From positions 22,804,336-22,868,335 of the forward strand of contig OY754982.1 in the NCBI GenBank assembly GCA_963576475.1: DNA of 64,000 nt, written 5' to 3'. The DNA comes from Molanna angustata (taxonomy: Eukaryota; Arthropoda; Insecta; Trichoptera; Molannidae). Below the pieces are notes generated by a model, which did not search any database, was not told where the DNA came from, and saw nothing but the letters and a program-made list of their open reading frames with translations. Below, one piece after another: positions 43,965-56,350 of the stretch (within the stretch, counting starts at the first letter, position 1; each line of letters begins with the position of its first letter). The translations under genes were made by a program, and so were the position numbers.

Positions 43965-43974
43965 GTAATTAACG

Positions 43975-45399
43975 TCAGGTTTGCGAAATAGGTACATATT
44001 CATGCAAATACAGCCAGAATCTCACGTTTACAAAATATTCAATAAGTTTTGGCTCAAGTAAATGATTTGACTCTAATAATAGTCAAAGGTCGGTATGCAG
44101 TAACCGTATACAAGCACAAATTATGCATTGAGCAAGGTATTGGTGTAGCTGAAAACCTATTGATCGTAAATTGCAAAACCGGCTTGGTTCAACCGCCTTC
44201 TTCGACCTTTATTATGTTAGTAGGTAGGTTCACGTAGGCTTGTGTTATTGATCATCATATTGTGGTTTTTCAGACCGTTTCATCATCTTAGGCTGAACAA
44301 CTAATAATGAATCTTATGAGATGGTTCGAACATCAATCGTCAATTTATAATGATCATGACGTCGCTATTTCAGTTGATTACCCCTGCACAAATAGAATAT
44401 TTGCTTTAGCACCATCTCAACTTGAGTCATAGGTACTCCTCTTTATTGACACAGTTAATTGTCAAACAGCATATTCTTAGTTTACCATACGATGATCAAG
44501 CTGATCAAATAGATTTTGTAAGGAACAATGATTTGCTAACCAGTCAGAAATATTTTTATACCCAACATTTGTGTTTTTTTTTTACCAAGAATTGTCCATA
44601 TTTAATGTCCAGTAGTATTGGCTCAGACAACAGCATCCAGTAATAATATTAGCCATCTATAGATGGATTGTATCGATATGTCTTTTTTTATATTCATAAC
44701 CGTAATTTCAAAGTTTCATCATTGTAATTTTGGTTGATACATTACCAGTATCGTCATTCATTTCGTATATTTACGAAAAATAAATCGAATCTTTTTAAAA
44801 TTTGACATTTATTTGTTTGTTTCGTTGAAGATTTTCAGCGTTCCTAGTTCTCTCATCTATTGATTGAACTTAAACATTATCAATAGTTTCCTATTTATAT
44901 CTACGTGACGTTAACCATTCAAACATGGTTTATTTATTATAATCCGAATGACTTTAGTTCACATAAAACGTGTTCATCGTTGGACGTCCATGGTTGATGG
45001 GTTTTATATGACTATTGTTCCTTGGCCGCCTTTGTGTGTTTCTGTGACGAGTTGAACCACAACAGTCATGTTATGGTTCGATATAACATTTCCTTTGTCC
45101 TGTCAATTGACTGAATGATTTGAATGGATCATAATATAATGAAATAGTAATTTATCCAACTCCATTGTTCTTCCTTCTAGTTCTTCACACTTTGTTTTGT
45201 TGTCGTCATGAGCTGCTTCGTCTTTATTTTTATTTTTCATTCGACCTTATTGTATCATTCATCATTTGTTTGTGGGCATGTTCATCGAAATAATTGTAGC
45301 TTTTATATTTAAATAAAATTTTGATTTAAAAAAAATTGCACCTTTATCGAACAAAAGGATAATAAATTCTGTAAAATGCTTACAAAGTTCGTTCTCTCT
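43975..45399. other. Non-coding stretch, no gene seen
   Basis: AT-rich. Small frames (44049-44237, 44422-44643) have no family features. A short palindrome catctatagatg lies near 44655. Confidence 0.45.
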
Positions 45400-45470
45400 A
45401 TCGTGCATCCTGTATTCCGCTCTCTTTACTTACCCCGCGAGGGACATGGCGTGATAGTATGTATGTATTT
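45400..45470 (-). repeat. Dispersed repeat with 'cgcggggtaagtaaagagag' core
   Basis: Minus-strand relative of 24668-24790: atacatacatactatcacgc, catgtccctcgcggggta, then agagagcggaat. The tail differs. Confidence 0.65.
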
Positions 45471-46399
45471 ATTAAAAAAAAATCTACAAGATGTTAAAGT
45501 CTTTAAATAAAACCTTAAGTTTTCGTCCATCTTGATGAAATTCCTTTTTAATTTTTGATTCTTATTAAAAATAAAATTAATATTTAGAAATGAAAGTGTG
45601 TGAAAAGCATTATTTATAGAGGGATTTACTACTGTCTTGGTGGAACCATGATTTTAACAGAATAATTACTGGATATCTAAAGAGGTTGGTTTTTACTTTT
45701 GACTTCCCACCAAAACAGGAACAAAAAAAACACTAGTCAATGATTCACTTCGATGAGACATGTCGGACATTCTAATGAAAAAACGTTGAAGGAGTAGTAA
45801 GGAGATTCTAGGAAGCGAAATATTGGGATATGTAGTGGAACAGGGAAAGGAATGGAGATTTGCATATTCACATCATTATGTGTAAGTATGTTATAGGTAT
45901 TTTTCTAACCAATTAATTATTTTACAACTCAGTTTTTTATTTTCATCGAATGTTCAGCTGTGACAAATAATATTGCTTATGCAGCAATAATACAAAAAGC
46001 TCATCAAATTCCTGCCTCGCGTCTACTATGTAAGGAATTTTCAACATTGTATTTAGTAAGTATTGCAGTTTTCCATTCATATTCACGTGGTTTAGTGCCT
46101 TTTTGCTGATTCCATACCACGTGCAAAGAACGCTAAGCTACGCTACTGGTGTCCCGTGACGTCATAGTGTTTTATTGCTCCTTCGCTCCGACGGCGCCAG
46201 ATGTCGTTAGTGTTTTGTTTTGACGCCATCTTTATCATTTAATCTATTTCTTCATCTTCGTATTGCAGCATGTTATTATCATAATAAAAACATATACCTA
46301 CGTTTGATTGGTTTATCTCCTATAGCTTCTTAACCCCAAATGCCAGTCAGTTATAATCTAAAAAAATATTGGAAATACTATTATTATTGACGTGACAAG
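45471..46399. other. Non-coding stretch, no gene seen
   Basis: No clear coding family. 46130-46260 is GC-richer and includes cgacggcgccagatgtcgttag and gacgccatct, words common in DNA-transposon ends, but no element could be closed. Confidence 0.4.
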
Positions 46400-47010
46400 C
46401 AGGCAGCATAAAGCTGATGTACTTGAATGAGTCCAATGTCACTGTAATCCATCTAGTCCGTTCTTAAAGGCGTTAATACTCTCAGCAACAACCAGAACCC
46501 GAGGCAGCCTGTTCCAAGCATCCACCTCTCTATTACTTAGGAATTGTTTATGTGGATTCTGAGCAAACACACTTCTATTCAACTTTAAGCTATGGCCACG
46601 CAAGTGCTCATTTTTATTTTGAGTGTATACCTATGTGGTACAGTTCAGGACAATCATAATGATTGTTCAACACCTTAAATGTCTCAATGAGGTCACCCCT
46701 CATTCTTATTTCTTTAAGCGTTGTCACCCCTCATTCATCTTTCTTTAAGTGTTGTCTGTACCAAGTCTTGGAGCCGCTCCTCATATGTCCAATCCTTAAG
46801 CCCCGCTCCCAGTTTGGTGAACCTTCGCTGCACTCTCGCCAGCAGTGCATAGTCTTATAGATTTTCACCAGTAATTCTGGGCTAATATTATTTAACGCAA
46901 GAACTTGGTGTCGTCCGCAAAGAGTTCCTAGTGGCACTGGATGTCTATTGTGAGATCCGATATATACAAAATGAACAGTAAAGGTCCCAACACTGATCCC
47001 TGCGGAATAA
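46400..47010 (-). pseudogene. CR1-like non-LTR retrotransposon, RT relic with deletions
   Basis: On the minus strand from ~47008 it reads IPQGSVLGPLLFILYISDL, a stop, then LFADDTKFLR, the RT catalytic box. After a deletion comes LARVQRRFTKLGAGLKDWTYEERLQDL, RGDLIETFKVLN, LRGHSLKLNR, FLSNREVDAWNRLPRVLVVAESINAFKNGLD and the natural end. A ~30-bp duplication (cccctcattc ... ctttaag) at 46695-46750 and several stops make it dead. Confidence 0.88.
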
Positions 47011-47498
47011 ATACAAAATATCTTGAGAAGTTTTGTAGGAGAGGTGGTGCATAGATACCAACCAAGTAAAAAACACAAATATGCGCTCTCCGCAGCCCAA
47101 GTGATTTCTCGAGTTCTTTGCTGGAAACTAATATCTACTTTATTTTTGTTTTCATTTACCGTTTAACAGTTTTATTCAATAAATTTATAGATTAAAGAAG
47201 TGTACAAAGGCAACCCGGCTAAGGCAAACCGACACAATAGTTCAAATGAATTTATTTGGTTGTCTTCATCGAATTTTATCTCAGAGTAGGCAGATTCTGG
47301 ATTCTCCCGATTAAGTGAAAGAAAAAGCTTCTCTACTCACACAAAAACATCACAATCCTACTATTTTTATATTTGGATCAAAAACACTAGTTATTCAGGT
47401 TGTGAGTTGTGAATATAAGTAGGTACCTCACCATTGTTTTGGTGCCATTCGTTTCGTCCAGAAGAAAAAAATGTTGAAACAAAAGAAAAGCAATTTAC
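47011..47498. other. Non-coding stretch; possible intron of the gene proposed at 47499
   Basis: AT-rich. If the exon at 47499-47520 is real, this lies in its first intron. No second exon recognised. Confidence 0.35.
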
Positions 47499-47520
47499 CT
47501 GCAGCCGCCGCCGCCGCCAT
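47499..47520 (-). CDS. Candidate first coding exon (Ala-rich start)
   Basis: On the minus strand caacATGG leads into an ATG followed by GCG/GCT alanine codons and gctgcag|gtaaat, a usable 5' splice site, after seven codons and one base. The upstream 200 bp (47521-47720) are GC- and CpG-richer than the region, which fits a 5' UTR or promoter. The following exon was not found, so this is a suggestion only. The longer 78-codon frame across it ignores the splice site. Confidence 0.35.
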
Positions 47521-47720
47521 GTTGAAAACGAAGCAAAACAATTGGTTGTCTGTGGTTGAGGAAGGCGAGTGCGGGGTAGGAGGCGATGATTTCCCAGATT
47601 GCCAGGGTCCCAGCACCATGAGAAAAGAGTGAACTATCATCATCGTCATCTCGGCCATTTGCAATCGTGTTTTTGTCTGCAGTTTCTCGTTCGTGCGCGT
47701 CAGATCTTTGCAGATTCACA
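47521..47720 (-). promoter_or_regulatory. Candidate promoter / 5' UTR
   Basis: GC-richer block before the Ala-rich start, with scattered CGs (gacgcgcacgaacg) in an otherwise AT-rich region. No TATA box identified. Confidence 0.3.
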
Positions 47721-47855
47721 AACAAAACATCTGTACATTATGTTTTACTCTTCTATGACGACCTGGAGAAAATAAACTGCCACAAATTCTAATTTAACAT
47801 TTACCAATGTTTATATTTGTTAGCAAATTTTGTTCTTGTGATTCTATTTTTATTT

Positions 47856-48214
47856 ATTATCCAACTGTCGATTCGTTCATGAGAATTCAATTCTCTGAAT
47901 TAATCGACAGTATTAAGCCAAGATGCGTGTACGAAGGAACATTTTGTATGGCGTAGTGGACTTTTTGCATGCTAAAAACACCATCTTAGTCTCCAAACAT
48001 ACATACATCTAATCTCCAAACATACATACAGAACCATCATGCTGTTTTCATATTCCGGGTAGGAAAAGAGGACTGACCTCCATACTGTCCTATCTTGACA
48101 TACCTATATACATACCAACATGTGTTAAAATTTTCAATAATTTGGATTTATGGGTTTATAGTTTGATTCTTATTCTTCAACTATACATACTATCGCTATC
48201 GACAGTTGGATCTC
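47856..48214 (+). mobile_element. TIR element 'atccaactgtcgat', copy 2 (internally deleted, ~360 bp)
   Basis: Starts ttatccaactgtcgattcg and ends gctatcgacagttggatc. The right 215 bp (ccaaacatacatacagaacc ... atgtgttacatg) match copy 1 (43083-43290) at over 95%, except for a small insertion. The middle of copy 1 is absent. Confidence 0.85.
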
Positions 48215-48857
48215 ATGTGTTACATGCAACTAGTATTATGACAATTTGTAATATTTTTTATTATTCTGTCATTTTGTATACTATTTAACTTAATCTAGTG
48301 CATATTTTTATAATCACGTATATTTATAAAAATACGCGTAAGTTATTTTACTGTTGAAAGCTACGAATGAATGAAAGCTTCATAAATAGCTCGAAGATTT
48401 AATCGACACCATTATTTTTAATTATACGAGCAGTATGTTTTTTTTTATATATATTATTTTTTGGTCGGGGTAGTTCACATGTATATACTCGCGTGAGCGT
48501 GTTACTGTGTTACATTATAAATTAATTAAGAACTCGTTACGCAAATTCGTAAAAATTTTGTTTCAGATTTCTTGTATAATTTTTTATATATTTAAGGAAA
48601 GCATTTTTTATTATTTACAAGTTTTGATCAGTTTTTCAACTACATAATCATCATCTATAAGTAGTATATTCATGTTTTCTTTAATGATATCATAATTCTC
48701 CTTTACTATCGTGTATAGTGTTTTAAATTTATGAACGCATATATACGCAAATAATGATAATTAAGGATGTCGAGAGAAAACAATGATTGTCCACAAATTT
48801 AATTATTGAGATAATTTGTTAATTTTATCGAAGGACAATTCGTGGTGAAAGTCCATA
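48215..48857. other. Non-coding stretch, no gene seen
   Basis: Strongly AT-rich; nothing recognised. Confidence 0.5.
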
Positions 48858-49035
48858 ATACTAGGTATAAAAATGAAAACACTAATTTGTTTTATAATTG
48901 GCACTGACCGGTAGGTATCGTGCAATTTGACGATGGTCTTCAACAGATCGATACCGGTCAGTGACAATTTAAAATTAAATAGTGAAACTTAAACAAATTA
49001 GTGTTTTCATATAGGTATACATATATACCTAGTAT
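48858..49035. mobile_element. MITE with nested inverted ends
   Basis: atactaggtata at 48858-48869 is inverted at 49024-49035; inside, gaaaacactaatttgttt pairs with aaacaaattagtgttttc, and ggcactgaccggtaggtatcg with cgataccggtcagtgac. About 178 bp, hairpin-forming, no frame. Confidence 0.88.
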
Positions 49036-49649
49036 TGAGATATTTGATTTTAAAGTTTAAAACTTACTATATGATGCATACAATGTGGGTTTTCAACCAG
49101 TCTTTTAACAAAAATAGAAAATAAAATGTTTGGTTGGTGTTCTTGTTCTTCTCCCTTTTTATATTCCAACTCTTTGTCTATGCCTAATTTTAACTTAATT
49201 TTAACTGATTGTATTTTTTTAAGTTTTGTTTCACCATTTTCAATGTGTTAGCTATAGGACTAATTTTAAATTATTTTTTGCAAACTGAAAGCGCCCTTGA
49301 GGTGACCACGGTTGTCACTAAACGGCGCTTTATAAATTGTCCTTATTATTATTATATTATTATTATGCCGACTGTTGGGGTCATTTCTACTCGTCCTTAA
49401 ATTATAGGTCCTTCTGTCCTGTATTATGTCACCTAGGCCACGTCTCTGCAGTTGGTTTCGTCTTTGCACGATTCAGGAATTTTTTGGTCTTCTTCTTCTG
49501 GATGTATGTCGAGAAATATTCACGGAGATTGCTGAGTTTATCATGTGATCTGACGGTCTGCGTTCAACGTGCCTTTACCATCTCAATTATGTTTCCTCTA
49601 TCATACTATGTCTATCAGTAGTTAACGCCTAGGCTTCCACGAATGCGTG
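49036..49649. other. Non-coding stretch, no gene seen
   Basis: No supported gene; the 94-codon frame at 49337-49621 lacks family features. Confidence 0.45.
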
Positions 49650-49745
49650 AATTTTTTAATCTTAGCCTACGCATTTCAGCAGTTTCCAGTTGCCTAGAGG
49701 AGCAGTTATACATTGTCCAGCATTCGGAGCCATAGGGGAGTGCCG
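49650..49745 (-). pseudogene. Non-LTR retrotransposon RT C-terminal scrap
   Basis: Minus-strand reading YGSECWTMYNCSSRQLETAEMRRLR matches the YGSE.W....(x)LETAEMR.LRW signature after the RT domain of RTE/CR1-type elements. Only ~32 codons survive. Confidence 0.75.
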
Positions 49746-50687
49746 GTAAGAAAGTTACATCATGTGTACCAGACAATTGTATGGTACACTTGTAATTGTC
49801 TGACATTATTGCATTCTTAACTCAAAAGATAAAAATGTGACTGTCATAACGACCAGATATATTATTTCATGCTGCATATTTATTCTATTTCACTGAAGTA
49901 ACAGAGAAAATAGGTCTGCAGTTCGTATCTATATACGTGTGCATATTATTGTCTTATTTCTTTCTCATTTAATATATTCTGTTGTGTGTGCTCTTTCTTG
50001 GTGATATTGTAAGAATTCGTTTAATTTTTACAATATCTCCAAGAGCGTTTTGTCCTCGTATAACGTGTCTATATATAAAATGTCATTGGTTTTAGCTTCA
50101 TTTTGTGCCTCTATATACCTAGAATATCATCAACAACAGGAAACAAATAATGAGAAAACTCTCCCTGTCGTGTAGGTTTATTCTCATTTCTCGGTGTTGT
50201 TAAAGGATGCCAAGGGGTACCTGTGCACCAAATAATGAGGCCTTTGTCTCATTTTACCCACGCAGTTCGACAAATATAATGTAGGTATGTAAATGGCGTG
50301 TTTAATCGTGGAATTCTTCAATACTATTGTTGTATAATAAATAATAAGTAATAAAAGCAATTTATTCAACACACTAACGCATTTTTCATCAATCATTTTA
50401 CCCGACTGCGAGTACCAGTAAAAAGGGGACTCGTTCCATATCCACTCCATATTATTATTGTCTCGGTTTGTTTATTCCATAAATACCTATTTATTTTATT
50501 CTTTCTTAATTTTATATCTTATAAAATTCCCATTCACTCACTTGGTTTTAAGGTTTTACTTCTTTTCAATTACAATCAGCTATAGTTTCTATGGGAATCC
50601 CTATTATGATGATGTCACGTAGCACAATAATATCAGTCTATACAAGTATATTATCATAGGTATTAAATGAGGTAATATAATAAATAT
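49746..50687. other. Non-coding stretch, no gene seen
   Basis: A short inverted pair (cttggtgatattgtaagaatt / aatttttacaatatctccaaga) at 49996-50043 forms a hairpin. Otherwise nothing recognised. Confidence 0.45.
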
Positions 50688-50749
50688 TCTCCTACAATAA
50701 ATATTCCAACTTCGTCTCTATTGAGATAATTAAAAATCTGTTAAAAAAT
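50688..50749. repeat. 62-bp repeat, copy 2 (inverted)
   Basis: Reverse complement of 12371-12432 with no mismatch seen. Confidence 0.85.
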
Positions 50750-50819
50750 ATCTTTGACTCCCGACAGAAAAAAATCCAATGTTTGCGCATATGCAATAAT
50801 AAAAATATTCGATTAATAT

Positions 50820-51010
50820 AATAATTACTTGTGAAGAGGAATTTGAGACCCTTTACCACGTGTTTTTAGAATGCCCAATCTACACGAACGTGATTTTTAC
50901 TATACATCTGGCAATCAATTTCACTACCAATCAATATTTCACATCTTCTGTCATTAAAATCCCTGCATATTCATTTCCACATAACAAAAAATCTTTGCCT
51001 TAATTGTATC
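50820..51010 (+). pseudogene. Non-LTR retrotransposon C-terminal relic
   Basis: The plus frame reads CEEEFETLYHVFLECPIYTNV, the C.x..ET..H.(x)LECP tail of R1/Jockey-type RT proteins, then NFTTNQYFTSSVIKIP before it fades out. 5'-truncated. Confidence 0.7.
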
Positions 51011-51207
51011 AATCTATAATGGAATAACCTGAACTCTCAACATAATTTAAAAATATTTTTACACTGGCAGAAATCATCATTATGATTGGGTGGAATGCCA
51101 CTTTAGCTAAAGAGAATAAAAGAGGTAATTATTTTATTTAATTCTGTCAATTAATCCTTTCGTCTTCTTCGTTTAGTAAACCTAGTTGATCCGTTCTTCA
51201 GAAACTA

Positions 51208-51352
51208 TTTATTTATTTAATATTTCTTCTCGGGCAACTAACAGGTACTATGTCAAATATTTATTTAACACGCACCCAATAACAAGTTGCCACATTCTGG
51301 ACCCTTGGATCAGCAGTTAGATACCCAACCAACTGAGCCACGAAGGCCGACT
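51208..51352 (-). mobile_element. tRNA-derived SINE, copy 2 of family B (internally deleted)
   Basis: Same body and tail as 38848-39075 (cttctcgggcaactaacagg, cacgcacccaataacaag). A gap of ~75 bp removes the B box region, and the A box end (caactgagccacgaaggccg in plus reading) is kept. Confidence 0.85.
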
Positions 51353-51510
51353 ATCCTTCCATCTCTTGGGTGATCTTCCGGGTAGGCGGCGGCCAGAAGG
51401 GATTTCGTTCGCCGCTGTATACTCGTCTATCCCTACAATGTCTTCTTCTGGATCTACTCCACCGAACGATGTCCTCTAATCCACATGTTTTCCTTATTGC
51501 GAACACGATT
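51353..51510 (-). pseudogene. Non-LTR retrotransposon RT C-terminal scrap
   Basis: On the minus strand IRKTCGLEDIVRWSR and, in another frame, RLPGRSPKRWKDS match the '(R)TG.EDV...' and 'GRP.KRW.D.I' motifs that close RTE/CR1-type RT proteins. A frameshift separates them. Confidence 0.65.
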
Positions 51511-53854
51511 AATCTTTTTATTTTCCTTATTTTTTTTTTAAAGATATTTATTCCCCTCTTCATGGATTTATAAATAGGCACTTTTACAATTTTGCTATCC
51601 ATGTTTTTTTTTGCTACAATGACACATGTGACTAGTATATACCTATTTATTATTTTGATCGTTTAATTTTTATATATCCATATTAGAATTTTTGATAGAG
51701 ATATGAGGAAGATTTTAAGTACATATTATTATTTCTTTTATTTATCTTCATTTTTTCTTCTTTTTTTTCAGGTATGACAAGAAACTAGATTTGCTGTATG
51801 GGTGAGTTTTATTAATACACTATGTGATAGATACGAAAAGTCTCATTCATGGCGACGAAAAATAATTTTGCAACAATTAGAAATACACTTCGTCATAATC
51901 TGGTAAGTATTATCGTGAGCATTACGTGAATTATATATTTTTTTTACACCTCTACAACTTAGCGTTAAGAGCGTTCTCTTATTATTGCTTATTTAAAAGT
52001 TTATGAGATGTAAATATTTTCCTTTCGTTCATCTATGCGGTTGGCCGCTATTCGATTTGTACCCACAACAGTGCCGGATTAATTAATTTCTTTTTAATAT
52101 ATCCATTATGTTTAAAGGATGGATAAGATAAAAATGCAAGATGAAAAATAAATGCCTAGAATATTAAGAAAATAAATGAATGATTAACGTCTGACTAAGA
52201 AAATTTACGAGGCTCAAAAGACATAAGAAACAAATTTCAGATAATTGAAAATACTGCATTGAACTCTTCAATTAACAGAGCTATACATGTAGGTACATAA
52301 AATTGGAATATATTTTATGAATATTACACAATTTCAGAATCACTAAAATGTTTAAAATGCACATATTACATTACTGATATATATTGGGAAAAATATTGAT
52401 TAAAAAAACCCAAGTTTTTTTCAGGTTTTTAAACAGAATTCTGGTTTTTATATCAATATTTTTTTCTCACTAATAGTGCGATAAATAAAGTCGGCCATGT
52501 ATAAAAACCACACTGAGATAAAAATGATAATAATATTGATTTAAAACAATTCTGTTGAAAAAAAATATAAACGGAATTCTGGGTTTCCTCAGTGCATAAT
52601 ATAACCCCCTTATAGAATCGTTTGTGTACAAATTTAAAGTTAAAATCTAGTATCCGATTGGATATGGATAATGGAAGAAAGGAGATACGCGATTCTATAA
52701 ATTCCAATAATAAATATGACGATGCGATGGTGTGAATACGTCCCCATCAGATCTAAGAAGTATTACACTCGGAGTGGAGTGTGGTGGAGTGGAGGAGTAG
52801 GCACCAATTACTGGAGCCGCTGAAACGAGAGAGACGCGAGTTCGAGAACCGGTTAGCCTTGGAACCACGATCTCATGATGATAATATGTGTGTGAACGAG
52901 GTCTGCTCACGCTCACCAAACACGACGCAAAAAAATACTCGCTGCTTTATCAGATACACACACATACACACATTATTTATATAAATATAAATGTATACAA
53001 ACTGGTTTAGCAAATATGCGTTGACTCATTCCACATTCAAATGTGATTTGTTTGCCACCAACAACAACAGGTTTGTGATGATGCAGTAACAACATTCAAC
53101 AGTTGGCGCAGAACTGGGCAAAGTGACGACGACATTCAGAAGTCAGAACTCTATCTAATCTAGAAGTTAAATTGAATTTTGTTTTATCTCACTCACATGC
53201 ATCGGAAAATTCCCAGAAAATATCTGGTGCGATGTTTTCTCGAAACTTTAGACTGTTTTTATGACAGTTTTGCAACTGTGACAATTATGAAAACCTGACT
53301 GTTACTCTTTATCTTTTCACGCACAAATAGTAATTTTGAGACCTAACAGGACCAAAATTGATTGCAATATCTATTAGTTTCATAATAACTGCGTTCAAAT
53401 ATAACAAGCAACGTAGTGATCATTTTGAAGGAAGCTGAAATTGCCATATACATATTGCTATCGTATTGATCGTATACGTGTACAAGTGATTCCTAGATGT
53501 GGCAAAAGACGCATAGAAGAAAAATATAATGATAATGTGGACATGAAAAGATAAAAAGGAGTGTTAGAGTCAGAATAACGAAAGTTAAAGCGTAATAGTG
53601 GAATGGCCAAGAATTACATATGAATGTTAAATTGAAAGAGGAAATGCCCTAAAAAGTGCCACATATTTGATAAGAAGGAAATACAAGAAGCCTCAACAAC
53701 AAATTGACGATTTCTTTTTGTTAGGACCAACATGAACCATTGCAAGAATTAGAGGTTATGGTGCTATGATATAATATCTACCTTCCATTATTAGGAACAT
53801 GGCGGACCTACCTTTATATAGGTAATGAGTAAAACACAGAAGTTTTTCTAAAAC
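51511..53854. other. Long non-coding stretch with a possible SINE head
   Basis: No gene recognised. Around 52790-52860 a GC-richer block contains gcgagttcgagaaccgg, which resembles a tRNA B box, but no A box is convincing. The remainder is AT-rich. Confidence 0.4.
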
Positions 53855-53861
53855 ATGAAGG

Positions 53862-53915
53862 TGAACTATATCGGTCGTGGCAGGATTCGAACTCGCGACC
53901 ACTGGATTACAAACC
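53862..53915 (-). mobile_element. tRNA-like SINE head (fragment)
   Basis: Minus reading: gggtttgtaatccagtggtc, then gcgagttcgaatcctgcc, a clean B box, and cacgaccg. It looks like the 3' half of a tRNA-derived head; a body was not delimited. Confidence 0.5.
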
Positions 53916-54711
53916 CATCTCTTCTTTTCAACAAAGATTATTATTTTTCAATGTTATCATCGTTTCATTTTGATCCCATGTCTCGAGCGAATCATTCTAA
54001 GGCAAAAATAGACGGAATCACTCTTACCTTATCTTACTTATGCCATGTGATTTTTTTTGCCACAAAGTTGGCTCATTTTGGCAGAAACATTTTTTTGTTC
54101 GCCCCTAATTTTTTACTGGTCCATGACTACTATAATATGTTTTCTAACACACCTTTTTATAATTGCGTCACCACAATTCTGATATCTGCAGATGTATGAG
54201 TGAGCTTAAACTCGTATAGCACGTCACACCAACATTTGTGGAAAGCAATAATTTGTTGTATGATTTTTTGTAAATACTAAATGAAAACTATCAAGTGCTT
54301 GAGTATTGGGGGGCTTCGAAGGGTTTAGTGTAAAGATTATGTGAAAGACGTCATTGTAGATTTACCCATGTTGTAAGTGGTTCCCACTTTCCCTGTTCGG
54401 TTAACTATGCTCAGGAAAAAATATAGAAGCATAATAAGTCGACCAGGAAAGAGCTGACATGGCCAAATTAATTCTACCCTCAAAGAACGTTTAAAGTCAG
54501 AATCAAATATTTTTCCTGTCACTTCGTATTACCTACTTCTTCATTTTTTCTTTTTGTTTTTAGTGTTAATTTTCAATGCATATTTTGAACTATTGTTGTG
54601 TTTTCTTACAGTTTTTATTGTGCGAGGTTGTTTGTTATTAGGTATTTACAAAATATTATGGAATATATATTTTTTTGGTTAACATTAAAATTAAAAAATA
54701 AAAGAGATCAG
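53916..54711. other. Non-coding stretch, no gene seen
   Basis: AT-rich; nothing recognised. Confidence 0.45.
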
Positions 54712-54746
54712 GGGGGAAGTCTGGTACACCGGCGAAATCAAAACCA
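54712..54746. mobile_element. One end of an 'aggggggcaagtctggtt' MITE
   Basis: aggggggaagtctggtacac, cggcgaaatcaaaacc: the left end of the family at 11331-11516. The right end is missing; it abuts the truncated TIR element at 54748. Confidence 0.8.
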
Positions 54747-54747
54747 T

Positions 54748-55215
54748 CGGCTTCTTTAGATATTTTTTAATACTTTGGAAATATAGGCAGATAGACACAT
54801 AAATTTACCATAAAAATGTATTTCTCAATAAAAAATGTTTGAGTAACTTTGCAAATTAAAAAAAAAAACAAATTCGAGAGTTTATATTTGTCTATATTTA
54901 TACCAATTTTCAGCGTTCTAGCTTATATGGTTTTTAAATATATATGGAAAAATATAGTAAAATTTCAATAGTAAATTGAGCGGATCAAAAGTTATAAGGG
55001 ACTAAATGTTCTACTCCGAATTCTGAGAAAATCCATATAAATATAGATCATGTAGGTATGCTGCGAAGCCTCTAAGTTGGTGTTTTTTTGGCTTTAAAGT
55101 TGAAAAAACAATAAAAAATATAGACCTTGCATACACTTCTCGCGTTTCTTGGATTGATACTTTGTCGATATGTTAAGAGAAATAAATTCTCTTGAACAAA
55201 TCGACAGTTGGACAA
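54748..55215 (-). mobile_element. TIR element 'atccaactgtcgat', copy 3 (truncated)
   Basis: Minus-strand match to the left and central parts of copy 1 (42222-42910): gttcgat-type TIR end at 55195-55215, ccaacttagaggcttcgcag, gtagaacattt, cttataacttttgatccgc, gaacgctgaaaattggt. The (TG)n tract of copy 1 is absent here. The other end is lost at 54748. Confidence 0.85.
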
Positions 55216-55829
55216 TATCGTAAGTCCCGTTTGCTTACAATTAAGTACTAATATGAAATAAAATAAAAATAGATAAATTAAGAATTTTTTGATGAAATAC
55301 GAAATATAATACCAAACTCGAATAACTCATATGGAACTATCATCCAGATACTACGCCAAAGGTAACGAACTAATCCGAGGTTGTCTACAGAAACACATGA
55401 AATATGCAATAAAAGAAGAGACACAAGATAGATGATACGATTAATCGTGATAAGCCTAAAAAATAAGTCTTTCCTAGATGTTATGAAAATCATGGTCCTT
55501 AAATATTTACAATGGTTTCCGTATTCTCCAATCTAATGCTAAATAATTTATCATAGAAATGCACTGAAAAAGCTTCTGTTTTGACAACCATAGAAAAAAT
55601 GTCATAAACTCTGCATAAACTACGCAATTTTCAAACGCATCAAAAATTCTATGTTGCCTATTATTTCATGTGACATTTCAATATCAAATGATTTCAAGAA
55701 TACACTAAAAAAGCCTACCATAACACATTTCATTCGAAATTTTTTAGGCGACATGGTCGCATACGACATATGCTGTGCGATATTGGAGAATAATAGCCTG
55801 GTCTCCACATTTTGTTTGAGGTTTTCGTA
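55216..55829. other. Non-coding stretch, no gene seen
   Basis: AT-rich; small minus frames without family features. Confidence 0.45.
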
Positions 55830-56080
55830 ATTTTATTTATTTATTTATTTTGATTAGGAAACAAAACAGGAGTACAGAAAGAAAAGTACATGATAAATAT
55901 AAAAGAAGTATACAACAATCTGTACACCCAATAACATTGTTTCACATACATAATATGTAAGTATTACGAAATAACCACAAGAATGTAAAACAAAAAAAAA
56001 GAATATGCATATTTAAAAAATTACAATCTATTTCAATTTTTTCAAAAACAGCTCAAAACAAAGTAGGAAATGGGGGAAAA
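55830..56080 (-). other. 3' end of a minus-strand retroposon (tail and UTR only)
   Basis: tttatttatttatttattttgattagg reads on the minus strand as an (AAATA)n tail after a UTR with no coding part. This is a common form of non-LTR 3' ends in this window (compare 57318 and 63406). Confidence 0.45.
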
Positions 56081-56084
56081 ACAA

Positions 56085-56350
56085 AATAGGATAGTTTGTG
56101 AGTGTGGTCAGGAGGAGACTCTTGATCATATATTTTTCAATTGCTTCATTCATTTATTGCTTCTTGCAACAATTCATTTTATTTTAATCTGTTTAAAATA
56201 ACTTGCACATTCCCAATCAATATGTCATATATGTATTCTGTATATTCAAAATTTTAAATTAACAAACATATATTACTTAACTTCTTTAAGTCAAATAACA
56301 TCCAACTTTAATTAATTTAATTCCAACAAATTCAACCAAATTATGATATT
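56085..56350 (+). pseudogene. Non-LTR retrotransposon C-terminal relic
   Basis: The plus frame reads RIVCECGQEETLDHIFFNCFIH, another C.CG..ET.DH.(x)C tail motif, followed by a Leu/Ile-rich stretch and stops. Confidence 0.65.
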
